Assembly: GCA_043228905.1 (NCBI GenBank)
Contig: JBHGNT010000151.1
Location: 1-64,000 of the forward strand
From: Azolla caroliniana
Taxonomy: Eukaryota; Polypodiophyta
Length of the DNA stretch: 64,000 bases
Direction of reading: 5' to 3'
A program made the translations under genes and the position numbers. The notes beneath the pieces were generated by a model that worked only from the letters and a program-made list of their open reading frames with translations, did not search any database and was not told the DNA's origin. Each line of letters opens with the position of its first letter. Positions within the stretch are counted from its first letter, which is position 1. Shown here one piece after another: positions 21,236 to 30,514 of the stretch.

Positions 21236-21381
21236 ACGCGCGACTTGCTCAATGGAGCCCGCTTACGACGATCCCTTTTAACCTCTCAGGCTCTTATAGA
21301 AGGCTTATAGAATGCCTATATGCTTTCCAAATCAAGTTAGGGTGATGGGAAAGTGGGAATGCTAACTTATGACCATACTCA

Positions 21382-21468
21382 CGGATGGAGAGGGATTCGA
21401 ACCCCCGGTATCTCTCCGAATACTTCGGTTTTCAAGACCGACTCTTTAAACCGCTCAGACATCCATCC
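21382..21468 (-). tRNA. trnS-UGA: tRNA-Ser (TGA)
   Basis: Minus strand: acceptor GGATGGA/TCCATCC, discriminator G, anticodon arm GTCGGTCTTGAAAACCGA, long variable arm, T-arm GGGGGTTCGAATCCC. Copy at 57950-58036. Confidence 0.94.
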
Positions 21469-21686
21469 CTTTCCCGACAAGATCACGAGCCATCAATAAT
21501 CAACGGGAAAGCGTGCCAAGCTTTCAGGTCTTTGTAAATCGCACGCAACGCCTTCAGAAAACAAATAGGTTGTACCGCAGGGCCTCCTCTTTGGCCCCTC
21601 CGACCAGAAAGGTTAAGCGTGGTAATTGATCATTCTATTTTAGATTGATAGGAACTAAGGCGTCCTAATAACCAAGTTTACAACCA

Positions 21687-21759
21687 TGGGCAATAACGGA
21701 CTCGAACCGCTGACTCCCTCGGTGTAAACGAGGCGCTCTACCAACTGAGCTAATTACCC
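21687..21759 (-). tRNA. trnV-UAC: tRNA-Val (TAC)
   Basis: Minus strand: acceptor GGGTAAT/ATTGCCC, discriminator A, anticodon arm CCTCGTTTACACCGAGG, T-arm GCGGTTCGAGTCCGT. No intron, unlike the plastid gene. Last gene before the right edge of R1. Copy at 58255-58327. Confidence 0.94.
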
Positions 21760-21910
21760 GGAGTGCCGGCGATACTTCGGAGTCTCGCCGGCTCTGTTTT
21801 CTGTAGGTCACATAGAAATTTATCCATTCTTTCTACGGCCACGTCAATCCGCTTCTTTTCTTGTTGGGCCGCGCCGCAATTGTCTAGCTTCTGCTACCAA
21901 CTCCCCCATC

Positions 21911-22477
21911 GGGCCGTCTGACTTTACCGTAGCCGATAAGTAGCGTTAATCGTCTTCATCGCGCTGATGAAGCAGCGGGTTCATCCACCACCTTGGTTCT
22001 TCCCCGCAAGCAACTTCCGCCGTATTATCCATAGCTGTTCATCAAGAAGGCCTAGAGTTAGTTTTCCGATAAGATTCAAGCTACAATTTCAAACAGCACC
22101 TTTTCTTCATGAAGCGCAAGAAAACTGCACTGCGGAAGAAGAAGAAGCGGTAAAAAGTGTAATATAAATGGCTACCAAAGTTCTTCTTTTGAACTTTCAA
22201 GAAGGCCTGAATATTCATGGATTATTATACGATAATCTTTAATGCGGCTCAGATTGCGGAAAGAATTGAATGCTGGAATTTCGAAATTCCGTTGGTAAAA
22301 TTCAGAAGGATCATGCAAGAAGGCAATATCATCTTCTGGCCATAATCTGCGAATCCAGCAAAGCAAAGCAAAGCAGCACTTTTCTTTTCACTTTAAACCG
22401 AGCCGGCGGCAATCTTGATGAATCACTGGCAAGAAGATGCTTTGCACTTTTCTTTCCACTTTAAAGCAGCAATCTTT
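21911..22477. repeat. 567-bp inverted repeat (partner 6362-6928)
   Basis: Second half of the pair described at 6362-6928. Starts 39 bp right of the end of R1 and overlaps the repeat block at 22151-22924. Confidence 0.9.
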
Positions 22478-22924
22478 GAACTCGGAAATGGCACTTTTCC
22501 CTGCAAGCCTGAAACGCACGCCTTCCCCAAAAGAAAAGCGGAACCACCTAACGAGTATTTTAAACAGCAAGCATGATGAACCGGCATGTTCATCAAACCA
22601 AACAGGTTCTTCATGCATGCATGAAGGCCTTCATGATGATGAAAACCGCTTCATTGGAATGTCACCGTCTCATTGACAACACGAATGATAACGAATTGAC
22701 AATATGAATAGTCACGTTAGTTTCCCATTCTTAAGCATGGATTATTATACAATAATCTTCATTTGCTTTTTTACTGTTGACAACATGTAGTGCGGGGGCA
22801 GGGTTTGAACCCGCAGTCTTCAGGTCATGAGCCTGACGAGTTGGCCATTTACTCCACCCCGCAAGCAAGCAAGCAATTGATCTCTCTCTAGCGAATCGGA
22901 ATTTATTTTAGAAAAAAAGAAGCC
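22151..22924. repeat. repeat R3, copy 1 (about 774 bp, carries trnfM)
   Basis: Matches 35780-36558 and 61381-62159 directly; those copies have a 5-bp insertion (CCAAA) near the left end. Contains trnfM, a dispersed palindromic module (22570-22655) and two copies of the palindrome GATTATTATAC(A/G)ATAATC. Confidence 0.9.
22791..22862 (-). tRNA. trnfM-CAU: initiator tRNA-Met (CAT)
   Basis: Minus strand: GCGGGGTGGAGTAAATGGCC, anticodon arm GTCAGGCTCATGACCTGA, T-arm CGGGTTCAAACCCTG, ending CCCCCGCA. Typical mitochondrial initiator tRNA. Its 5' end abuts a (GCAA)3 array. Copies at 36425-36496 and 62026-62097. Confidence 0.92.
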
Positions 22925-23228
22925 GGCCAACTCCTATTCAATCTACTTGTGCGGGGGAATGTTTGCTTGCCCGCAGACCCAACTCCACGTGTTATTGATC
23001 GCATTTCCCGCTGTCCGTCCAAATGAACTTGCACTACTGGTTATTAAAGCAGCATTGATGTTACCTTAAAAGCAGCAAGCGCGCAAGAAAAGAAAAGAAA
23101 AGAAGCAAAAACTAGCACTCCCTTACCGGCTAGGTCTCTCCCGGCAGGCCACTGCCGCATTCCCAAAAAGCAATGTATGGGTTTCTTCCATCACGTCACT
23201 GTCGCATCGCTCGTGCTTCGCACTCGCT

Positions 23229-23316
23229 CGGAGGAAATGGGATTCGAACCCATGATACAAGAAGATTGTATGTTGATTTAGCAAACCAATGCCTTAAGCC
23301 GCTCAGCCATACCTCC
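23229..23316 (-). tRNA. trnS-GCU: tRNA-Ser (GCT)
   Basis: Minus strand: GGAGGTATGGCTGAGCGGC, anticodon arm TTGGTTTGCTAAATCAA, variable arm, T-arm ATGGGTTCGAATCCCAT, ending TTCCTCCG. Native mitochondrial form. A (GCGT)n array lies about 40 bp upstream of its 5' end, at 23357-23384. Confidence 0.94.
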
Positions 23317-23354
23317 GGTTGGGATGGGGGATTCATCAAGCCCCCATCCCGAAG

Positions 23355-23385
<31 letters not shown>

Positions 23386-23517
23386 CTACTTGGGCCAGCA
23401 TGCACCTATTCTTTCTTTCTTTATCATCTTTATTTCCCAGATCTACAAGGGTATCCCTCTTCTCACCTGCATCTTATTTTTTGGGTTTCCTATTTGTGCG
23501 TGCTGCTTTAAGTAGTT

Positions 23518-24023
23518 TCATCTATCCACTTCTCCAGACACAGTATCTTAAGTACCAATGATGGTGGCCACATCTGCTGGCATGTGATTTTTGAACGTAA
23601 AGTCAGGTCCTTGTAAATAGGCGAAGCCAGGTGCTCTTATTTTACAACAATAAAGACGATTAGTTCCATTACTGACTGAGAACACACCAGATTCTCCTTT
23701 AAGTACTTCAGCTACAGTATAGATAGAAAAAGCTGGTACAGAAAACCCTTCTGTATAAGGTTTGAAATGGTGAATTGGAGATTCCATAGATTATTTCATT
23801 TAAGGTCATGATGAAGGACATGGCTTACGATCATCGGCTTTAATCGTGCCGCTGAGCATTTAATTAGGACGTTATACGATGATTCAAATACTTTATCACG
23901 TCTCTTCAATGCGAATACAATAACGATCGTGGCGATCTCCCCTGGTACCCACTAGTACATCGGAATCCGATTAGTCATGAACATCGTGAGGTGCTGCTTT
24001 TCACAAATCCCAGCATACTCCCG
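23518..24023 (-). CDS. nad7: NADH dehydrogenase subunit 7, exon 4 (C-terminus)
   Basis: Complex I 49-kDa subunit, quinone-binding arm. Reads [29 protein letters not shown], [20 protein letters not shown] and [29 protein letters not shown]. The family has GVCWDLRKAAPYDVYD and GTQDIVFGEVDR. About eleven in-frame stops need U-to-C editing. The 506-nt length equals position 676 to the stop, so intron i917 of seed plants is absent. The upstream intron ends AAC. Confidence 0.95.
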
Positions 24024-24419
24024 GTTGGGATAGGTAGGCCCCTTCTAGGGCTTTCCCCCCCTCTGAGCCGTACGTGAAAGTTTCCCTTCATACGGCTCGA
24101 ATGCATTCCCAGAGGCCCGCCCCTGTAACGCGTCTGCAGGCACTTGGAGATGAAGGGCATTCCTGGTTCATGCGTGAGCGTCCATAGCACCAGATTTTGG
24201 ATTGATTGGCGGCGATCCGGCTGGCTCATTTTCCGCCAGCACAAACAGAAAAATCTTTTTGCTTGCCTCAGGCCACTTACCGCGTGGCCCGCGGCGGGCG
24301 GAGAGCGACCGTGACCAGTGGAGTCAGAACGCGCGCTACATCCGTAGCAAACAAACAAACAAACAAACAAACAAAAGGGATGTAGTTCCGACGCGCGCGT
24401 AGGTTGAGGGCTTTCATCG

Positions 24420-24450
<31 letters not shown>

Positions 24451-25133
24451 TAGGTTGTTGGCCAAGACTAGTTACTAGTCCGCCAATTTCTTTCTAGATC
24501 TCCATACTTCCGTACCGTCACAATCTTATGAAAAAAGGCGGCAGGTTGTTCATCTTTCTTAGAGCGCTGCTTTGCCCCTCTGTGCTGCTGCTTAAAGCCT
24601 TTATGCTTCCCTCAATTAATCGATTTGTGCCACTTTACCACCTTTCAATTCAATTTGATTCAAAAAGTCAGGTCACGTACTCTTATCTAAGCAGGCTCGG
24701 CCCTTGCTTTTCGGGTCTTTCTCCACCCATACCTCGTTACATGCCTAGCCCTTACGGACGCACAGATGAATATGGGCTTACCATGTTCCATCAATGGCAT
24801 CTAACCTATGCCGATTTCGGCGGACTGTGCTCTACCCCGGTGAACCCATGCGGTTTCGACGTGCCCAGAGGCCAAAGGCGAATCCGTTCACGGTCCGTCA
24901 GACTAACCAGTCGAAGATGGCCCTAGCCTTGCCTCGGTCATGCTTTACTAGGCTTATACACATTTGCTTACGCTGTCCCCTCTTCAGCTCACCCCAGCCC
25001 CCATCTTGAGGGACGTTGCCCTCAAGGCTTCACACCAAGTCTTTACAGTCAAAGCGTGCTTGAGCAAGGTCAGGCAGAACCGTTGCCCGATGGGAACCTC
25101 CCCCATATTGCTATCGATGTCTTCATGTCGCAC
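24024..25133 (-). other. nad7: nad7 intron i676 (group II)
   Basis: 1,110 bp. Starts GTGCGACATG and ends CCTATCCCAAC; domain V at about 24060-24100 (minus strand GAGCCGTATGAAGGG ... CACGTACGGCTCAGAG). Contains (AAAC)n at 24350-24374 and (GTGC)n at about 24419-24450. No maturase seen. Confidence 0.9.
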
Positions 25134-25600
25134 AACCTCTTAACATTACACCACTGAATCCCCGATCCAAAGCTTACTATGCAGTGACGGTACCGATATC
25201 CACTAATCATTATTTCCAGATACGGTTGTTGGTCGGCGTTTCCTCCGATTCGTCAATACGAGAAGCAAATTACTATGTGAATGAAAAAGTGTCTCCACTC
25301 AAGCCCAGAGGCAGATCTTATGCCACTCCACCTAGTCATATATAACTAGCGTACATCCTAGCTCCCGAGACCCTTTCATAGGATTCCAAAAGTTTTTCTC
25401 GCTCTTCAGAAGCCCACGGAGACAGAGTTGATGCTCCCACGTCCATGACATAAATAGTTAAAGCAGGTAAATAATTTGGGATTCAAGTTGTTTCACAAAA
25501 TAACACTCATATATATTAAGCTCATAACGGTACCTCACAATTGCAAGGTCTCTCTACAGCTGAAGGATAAGCGTGTTCTTAGGCCATCATGGGAACGTAG
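25134..25600 (-). CDS. nad7: NADH dehydrogenase subunit 7, exon 3
   Basis: Reads [55 protein letters not shown] and GFSGVMLRG. The family has YVSMMAQEHAYSLAVERLCNCEVPL. About thirteen in-frame stops fall at Q or R positions. The 467-nt length is exactly positions 209-676. The intron before it ends CCTAT; the one after starts GTGCG. Confidence 0.95.
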
Positions 25601-26759
25601 ATAGGGTTGAAAGTTACTCGATGCCAGCTGTGCTGCTGCTGTGTTGCACACGTTCACTCGCATCACATACACAAGTGCTCTCTGAACCGTGCGGGATGGT
25701 CACCCATCACACGGCTCTCCAACTTGAGTTACCCGAAGCGTTATCATGGTTTAGTTTCCGCCTCGCCAAAGAACTCCTGCCCATGAGCATTTAGATGACA
25801 TCAGGACTAGAGCCTTCGTTTGTGAAGTCAACAAAAAAGCAGCGAACGTGGGTCGAAGGCCCGAAGGGCTGGGGAGAGTGCGGGGCGCGGCAAGCGCTTC
25901 TTTACCTCGCAAACAGCAGAATTGGGAGGGAGATAAAGCGGTTCATCAAACCCGCCAACCCCTTTTTCATCCGGTTCATCATGAAGGCGCTGAGCCGTGC
26001 TCTGGCCAGGACGGAAGGACCCTGGAAGTCATTCTGGCAACATCTTCGAAGGGTGTGGGGTTGACTGGCCAATTCCCGTTCCGACTGGCACAAACTCTGC
26101 CGGATGATGAAAACCGCTTCTTCGGCCGCTTCCCCCGGCGCTGCTCAAGTGTGCGGCGTCGGTCTGTCCGCCAATTTAGGCCCCTTCCCTTCCCTTCCCT
26201 TCCCTTCCCTTCCCTTCCCTTCCCTTCTGCGACACTAGCAGCACCCTATGCTTACACGGTTCCCGAAGCAGAAGGTAGGCAGGTACTATGAGCCCTCTGT
26301 CCCACACATCTATCCGGAAGTGCGGTTCACCGGTTTCACCGAATGCTCCTATTTCTCTAGCGGTTCATCCGGGTGAAGCGGCAAAGGTCGTGTGAGTGTG
26401 TGGTTACGCTTCAGATGTTTGCTATGCCCATATTGAATCCCAGTTTCCCTTATCCCCGGTGCACTCGCTTTGGATCCTCAACACACAGGGAGAGACGCGG
26501 TAGGGAGAAAGCCCGGCGCTGCCCAACACGTCCGGCTGATCGTTCCGCTGGCATCTCGCATTCACGATACTCCCCGTTCAACTGCCACTCAAGAGTGTAG
26601 TTGGAGATACGCTAAGAGTTGGCTATTCCCGGTTATCTCCTTTTATGACATGCTGTTGCCGTCGTCATATCCTATACGTCGATTAGTAATATCCGCTCTG
26701 CCGTGGGTTTTTGCAGTGCCCACAGGAGGACTTCATTCGGTGACTTTTCACGGTCGCCC
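25601..26759 (-). other. nad7: nad7 intron i209 (group II)
   Basis: 1,159 bp. Starts GGGCGACCG; domain V at about 25680-25722 (minus strand GAGCCGTGTGATGGG ... CGCACGGTTCAGAG). Contains a palindromic-module cluster (25935-25995, 26100-26130) and a (CCCTT)n array (26182-26226). Confidence 0.9.
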
Positions 26760-26828
26760 TCCAAACGATCAGAATGAGGTAAAGCTTAGAAATACGTTTT
26801 ATACTCGATTAATTTTTCCGTGCCCCTA
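26760..26828 (-). CDS. nad7: NADH dehydrogenase subunit 7, exon 2
   Basis: Reads [25 protein letters not shown]; the family has [22 protein letters not shown]. One TAA needs U-to-C editing. The 69-nt length equals positions 140-209. Flanked by group II introns ending CCCAAC and starting GGGCG. Confidence 0.94.
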
Positions 26829-27961
26829 GTTGGGTAGGCGTCGGTCCCTCGCTGGCCGGATCCCCCCAACGGAACCGTACGTGCAAGTCTCCCCGCATAC
26901 GGCTCGCGCCATTTTTTATAGGTCAGGTGGGGTTCAGCGGCCCAGCGTTCATTCGCTGGTGAAACGTATCTCGTTTGGTAGCTTATGCGCGTACGATTGG
27001 ATTGCTGCCCGCCCCCTTGTTTCGTAACTCTCTTCCAGGGTCCCTCTGTTGGTTGTTAAAGAGGATACTTCCCTTGGAGGGAGGGGGAAAGCAAATTATC
27101 CTCCCTGTGGGCAGCGCCCGCCGCCTGTCGTCGCACCGTAAACCCGCCAAGGCCCTGGCCTTGGGCCCGGAGGAACCAACCCGTGGGCCTAGCCACGGCG
27201 GTAAGGCCGGCTCCTCATTCTCACTCCTTTCTCCAGCAGGCAGCTTGAACAGAAGAAATCGGCCTCCTCATTCCCGTCAAATGACCCGGCCCTCCCGGCT
27301 CGACCGCTTGCTTGGTTACGTTTCTGTAGTTTCGTCGGTTCCCGTCCCGGCTTTTCTTGTATGCTTTCGGCAAGCAAAAAAAACGCTAGCGGGCCTACCA
27401 CGCTTCGCGCCTGCGTCTTTGCCAGACAGTATTTGCCAGTAGTGCCATCCCACCCGACCTGAGGATTTAGTTTGTCCCTTGCGGGCAGGCAGTTGGTCTA
27501 CCCATCCCAACATGAAACAAGTGTAAGTTGAAACGAAACCTCGGGCCGGTTACACGTTCCACTGTGCCGAAATGCGGAGGGTGCTGGTCGTAATAGTTAC
27601 CCCGCGGGGTATGCGCGTGCGCTCTTGACGGGCACTCCAGGACCCGCCAACGCGTTCTTGTTTCCGAGAACCCCCGGGGAACCGTTGGCTCGCTCGTGAG
27701 ATAACCAAAATCGGAAGTAGAGGACGGCAGGTTCTCCCGCACTCATTTATTCTGACCTCTGATACAGATAACGAGGCCACCTTTACGACCTTCTCCCTTC
27801 CTTCCCTTTTTAGGTTCGCCTCACTTGAGTTGCTCGACAAACCGAACTCGGTGCTTACGACGCGGAAGTTGCCTTCGCGCGCCGCCCGTGCCAGGGAACA
27901 AGCGGAGCATCGCTAACGGCTTTCATCCGGCCGACTCGGCGCCAGCAGCTTCATGCCGCAC
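26829..27961 (-). other. nad7: nad7 intron i140 (group II)
   Basis: 1,133 bp. Starts GTGCGGCATG; domain V at about 26865-26907 (minus strand GAGCCGTATGCGGGG ... CACGTACGGTTCCG). No maturase motifs seen. Confidence 0.9.
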
Positions 27962-28101
27962 TAGAATAATCCAATATGCGGTTCCGCACGTTCTACCGCT
28001 TCTCCATTCGTTTCCGATACTGATCATGAAACACCATAAACAGCAAGGTGCTAAAGTCCAGGATTCGAAGTGAAATTCTTGATTTGCCTGTTAGACGCCG
28101 T
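27962..28101 (-). CDS. nad7: NADH dehydrogenase subunit 7, exon 1
   Basis: Starts at ACG (28101), expected to be edited to AUG. Reads (ACG)ASNRQIKNFTSNPGL-stop-HLA, then TNGEAVERAEPHIGL; the family has NRQIKNFTSNFGPQHPAAHG and MNGEVVERAEPHIGLLQ. TAG and TGA need U-to-C editing; several codons need C-to-U. The length of exactly 140 nt fixes the start and the donor. The four exons total 1,182 nt (393 residues plus stop), normal for the family. All cis, on the minus strand. Confidence 0.95.
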
Positions 28102-28131
28102 ATTGAACCATTCTTGCTTGTTCCTCCCACC

Positions 28132-28215
28132 AGCCCACGACCGGACTCGAACCGGCTAGTTTCCCGCCAACCCGGGTGGTACATAGGAATGCTCTATCCT
28201 TTGAGCTACGTGAGC
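28132..28215 (-). pseudogene. tRNA-like gene with an oversized anticodon loop
   Basis: Minus strand: acceptor GCTCACG/CGTGGGC, D-arm GCTC-AAAGGATA-GAGC, anticodon stem TTCCT/GGGAA, T-arm GCCGGTTCGAGTCCGGT. The D-arm is arginine-like. The anticodon loop is about 19 nt instead of 7 and includes GGGTTGGCGGG, a piece of the dispersed module, so the anticodon cannot be assigned. Directly upstream of nad7. Broken unless the extra bases are spliced out. Confidence 0.6.
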
Positions 28216-29806
28216 CAAAATAGCCACTGCTGTTTCTATTACTAAAAAATTGTTCTCCGCTCTGAATGAATGAATGAATGAAGAGGGAAGCGGCTGGAAA
28301 GAACCGTATCTTCGCGATGCTGAATTCCATCTCCTAGCACATTCTTTACTCGTTCTATGAATGGGCATTGAGTGTTCTGGAGAGGATTCTTTGGGACGAC
28401 GGTACCTACAATCAGGTCCTAAGGTTACTTCGTTCGTGTGCACTCTGTAGATTTAACCAACCTGGCTGGATGAATCGGCAACAGATAACTGTCCTAAGAT
28501 GAAGCGGTTTTCATCATCATGAAGGCCTTCATGATGAAAAAGGGGCGGGTTTGATGAACCGGTTGGTTTTCATCCGGATGAACCGTTCATCGGCGTTATA
28601 CCATATAACGCCCGGTTACTTGGTCGCAAGCTTGCGGATAGTTGGTGTACTATGATGGGTGATTTGTTCTGTGTACTGTTTAAGGCGGTACATAAGTTCC
28701 CCGAATCGCCGTACAGTCGGCAGCCGCATGAACCGCCCCGCCGGGTTATGGGGAGTGGTTTCACGACTACGCCCGTGATGACTACGTCATTACTGAGAAA
28801 GACGTAGCTATGGCCTACCAGTATCTGGTTCAGCTCCACGGCCGGCGGGTAAAGCTATACCTGTTGACGAACGACGATATGGTAGTGTTGAATTTGCCTC
28901 TCGGTTTATGTTTAAGGGTTTAAGTTTTTTTTGTGTAGAAGAACCTAACCTCCAGCCAGAGATTTATAAAAGAAATGTCTACCTCCTCCGTGCGTGCTTC
29001 GCTATCTCTCGACTTCCGGTCGTCTCTGAGAATAGCAGCTACATTGGATTGGAGAACCATGTCGTCTTACTGCCTGCCTGCCTGCCTGCCTGCCCGCCAA
29101 AAAAAAATGCTGATTGCTGTACTAGCAAGTAATAGAATAATGCAGAGATACCTCATGCCGACAAAGGCCCAAGGGGGGTCCCCGTCTCGAACTTGAAGTA
29201 ACCTTAAGAAGTCAAATTGATTCTAGGCCAATATAGAAGGCGGTTCATCATGAAGGCCTTCATGCATGCATGCATGCATGCATGCATGAAGAACCTGTTT
29301 GGTTTGATGAACCGGGTCATCCGGAAGAAGCGGCATAATCGGCTATCGACTCCTTTCCTTTCCTTTCCTTTCCTTTCCTTTCCTTTCCTTTCCTTTCCTT
29401 TCCTTTCCTCAGGGACCCACCTTTTGAGCCATTCCTTCCATTTCTGTTGTTTTCAGGGCGAAGCGCAGCAGCGATCAAGTACTACGGAGAAGATGGCACG
29501 GCCGCAAAATCTCTTTATTCCCGCACCCGCTCATTCTCATCTGCATTACTAATTACTACAGTAACTCTGGTAGTGAAATAAGTAACAGCAGCTTTTTACC
29601 TAATCGATGAAGCGCAGTATAGCTCAGGAGGCTAGGAGACTATAGGCCTTCATTCATGCGGGAGTATAGAATATGAAAAGGTATGTTTCTATACTAAACA
29701 AGAGGGTTTATTGGTTAAGGAAAACCGTAAGGAAAAACAGAGTTAAAGATGTAGGACCCACACGTATGCATGGGGAGTATAGAGTTTCTGGTTTCTATAC
29801 TCAATT
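28216..29806. other. unassigned region rich in dispersed modules
   Basis: No known gene. Palindromic modules at 28497-28592 and 29236-29330, (TGCC)n at 29070-29093, (GCAT)n at 29258-29287 inside a module, and (TTTCC)n of about 12 units at 29350-29408. A plus-strand frame at about 28760-28910 (RDDYVITEKDVAMAYQYLVQ) looks protein-like but is unidentified. Confidence 0.5.
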
Positions 29807-29879
29807 GGCGAGTAACGGGATTCGAACCCGTGTTTTCAAATTCACAATTTGACACTCTGACCATTAAGTTATACCCGCC
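29807..29879 (-). tRNA. trnH-GUG: tRNA-His (GTG)
   Basis: Minus strand: GCGGGTA/TACTCGC acceptor with C73 and an encoded G opposite it (rc of 29879), anticodon arm TCAAATTGTGAATTTGA, T-arm ACGGGTTCGAATCCCGT. Intact. Confidence 0.93.
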
Positions 29880-29951
29880 CCCAAAGAAAAGAAGGGCTAG
29901 CTTCCCGCTCCTTCAGATTCAGAAGGGGCCCGCCCAATTTAGACACGTCCG

Positions 29952-30048
29952 TACCCGCTATCGGATTCGAACCGATAACCTGGAGCAGATTCAAAGTCTG
30001 TCGCGTTTACCAATTCCACCAAGCAAGCAAGCAAGCAAGCAAGCAGGT
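29952..30048 (-). pseudogene. leucine-type tRNA gene split by a (GCTT)6 expansion
   Basis: Minus strand: ACCTGCT pairs with AGCGGGT (acceptor), but between acceptor and D-arm the single GCTT expected (compare its neighbour trnL-UAA, ACTTGGTG) is expanded to six GCTT units. The rest continues GGTGGAATTGGTAAACGCGA, anticodon arm CAGACTTTGAATCTG and T-arm ATCGGTTCGAATCCGAT. The anticodon triplet reads TTG, odd for a leucine-like body, and the variable arm is short. One base from trnL-UAA, so probably a tandem duplicate decaying under array growth. Confidence 0.65.
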
Positions 30049-30049
30049 A

Positions 30050-30133
30050 TGCTCACTATCGGACTCGAACCGATAACCCTTGAAATGGAACAGATTTTAA
30101 GTCTGTCGTGTTTACCATTTTCACCAAGTGAGC
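30050..30133 (-). tRNA. trnL-UAA: tRNA-Leu (TAA)
   Basis: Minus strand: acceptor GCTCACT/AGTGAGC, discriminator A, anticodon arm CAGACTTAAAATCTG, long variable arm, T-arm ATCGGTTCGAGTCCGAT. No intron. Intact class II tRNA. Confidence 0.93.
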
Positions 30134-30514
30134 AAACGTTAAGAGGAAGCAAAGCTCTTTTGAGAGAGAATGTGGGGCGGGCAGGGGATCAGAATCTCTT
30201 GCTGCTCTGCCCGGCCTACTCGGGCCCTCGTCCGCCACTTTCTTCTCTAGACGCCCGCCCTGGCTCCGCTAGACGGAGCTTGCTCTGGCTCGGCTAGACC
30301 CGCGGTTCTTTACCGAGGGATTGAGGCGACCCGGAGCAGCAGCACTCTGTAGCTGGCTCGGGCTTTTCGTGCGTGTTTCTCAATTTTTGTTTTGCCTTCT
30401 CGCGCGCGAATCTTCACATAGTAGAATTTTGTGGGAGACACAAAGAAAGCTGGAAAGGAAAATCATTCGACCAAGTTATTCTTTTTATTATTATTACTGT
30501 CTCTTTCTTTTTCG

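Larger units (their letters stand above)
10824..21872. repeat. large direct repeat R1, copy A (11,049 bp)
   Basis: Identical, as far as I compared, to 47392-58440 (offset 36,568). Left of it copy A has accD; copy B has the body of atp6. Right of it copy A continues into repeat R4 and copy B into repeat R2. A repeat this long is expected to recombine frequently in a plant mitochondrion. Confidence 0.93.
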
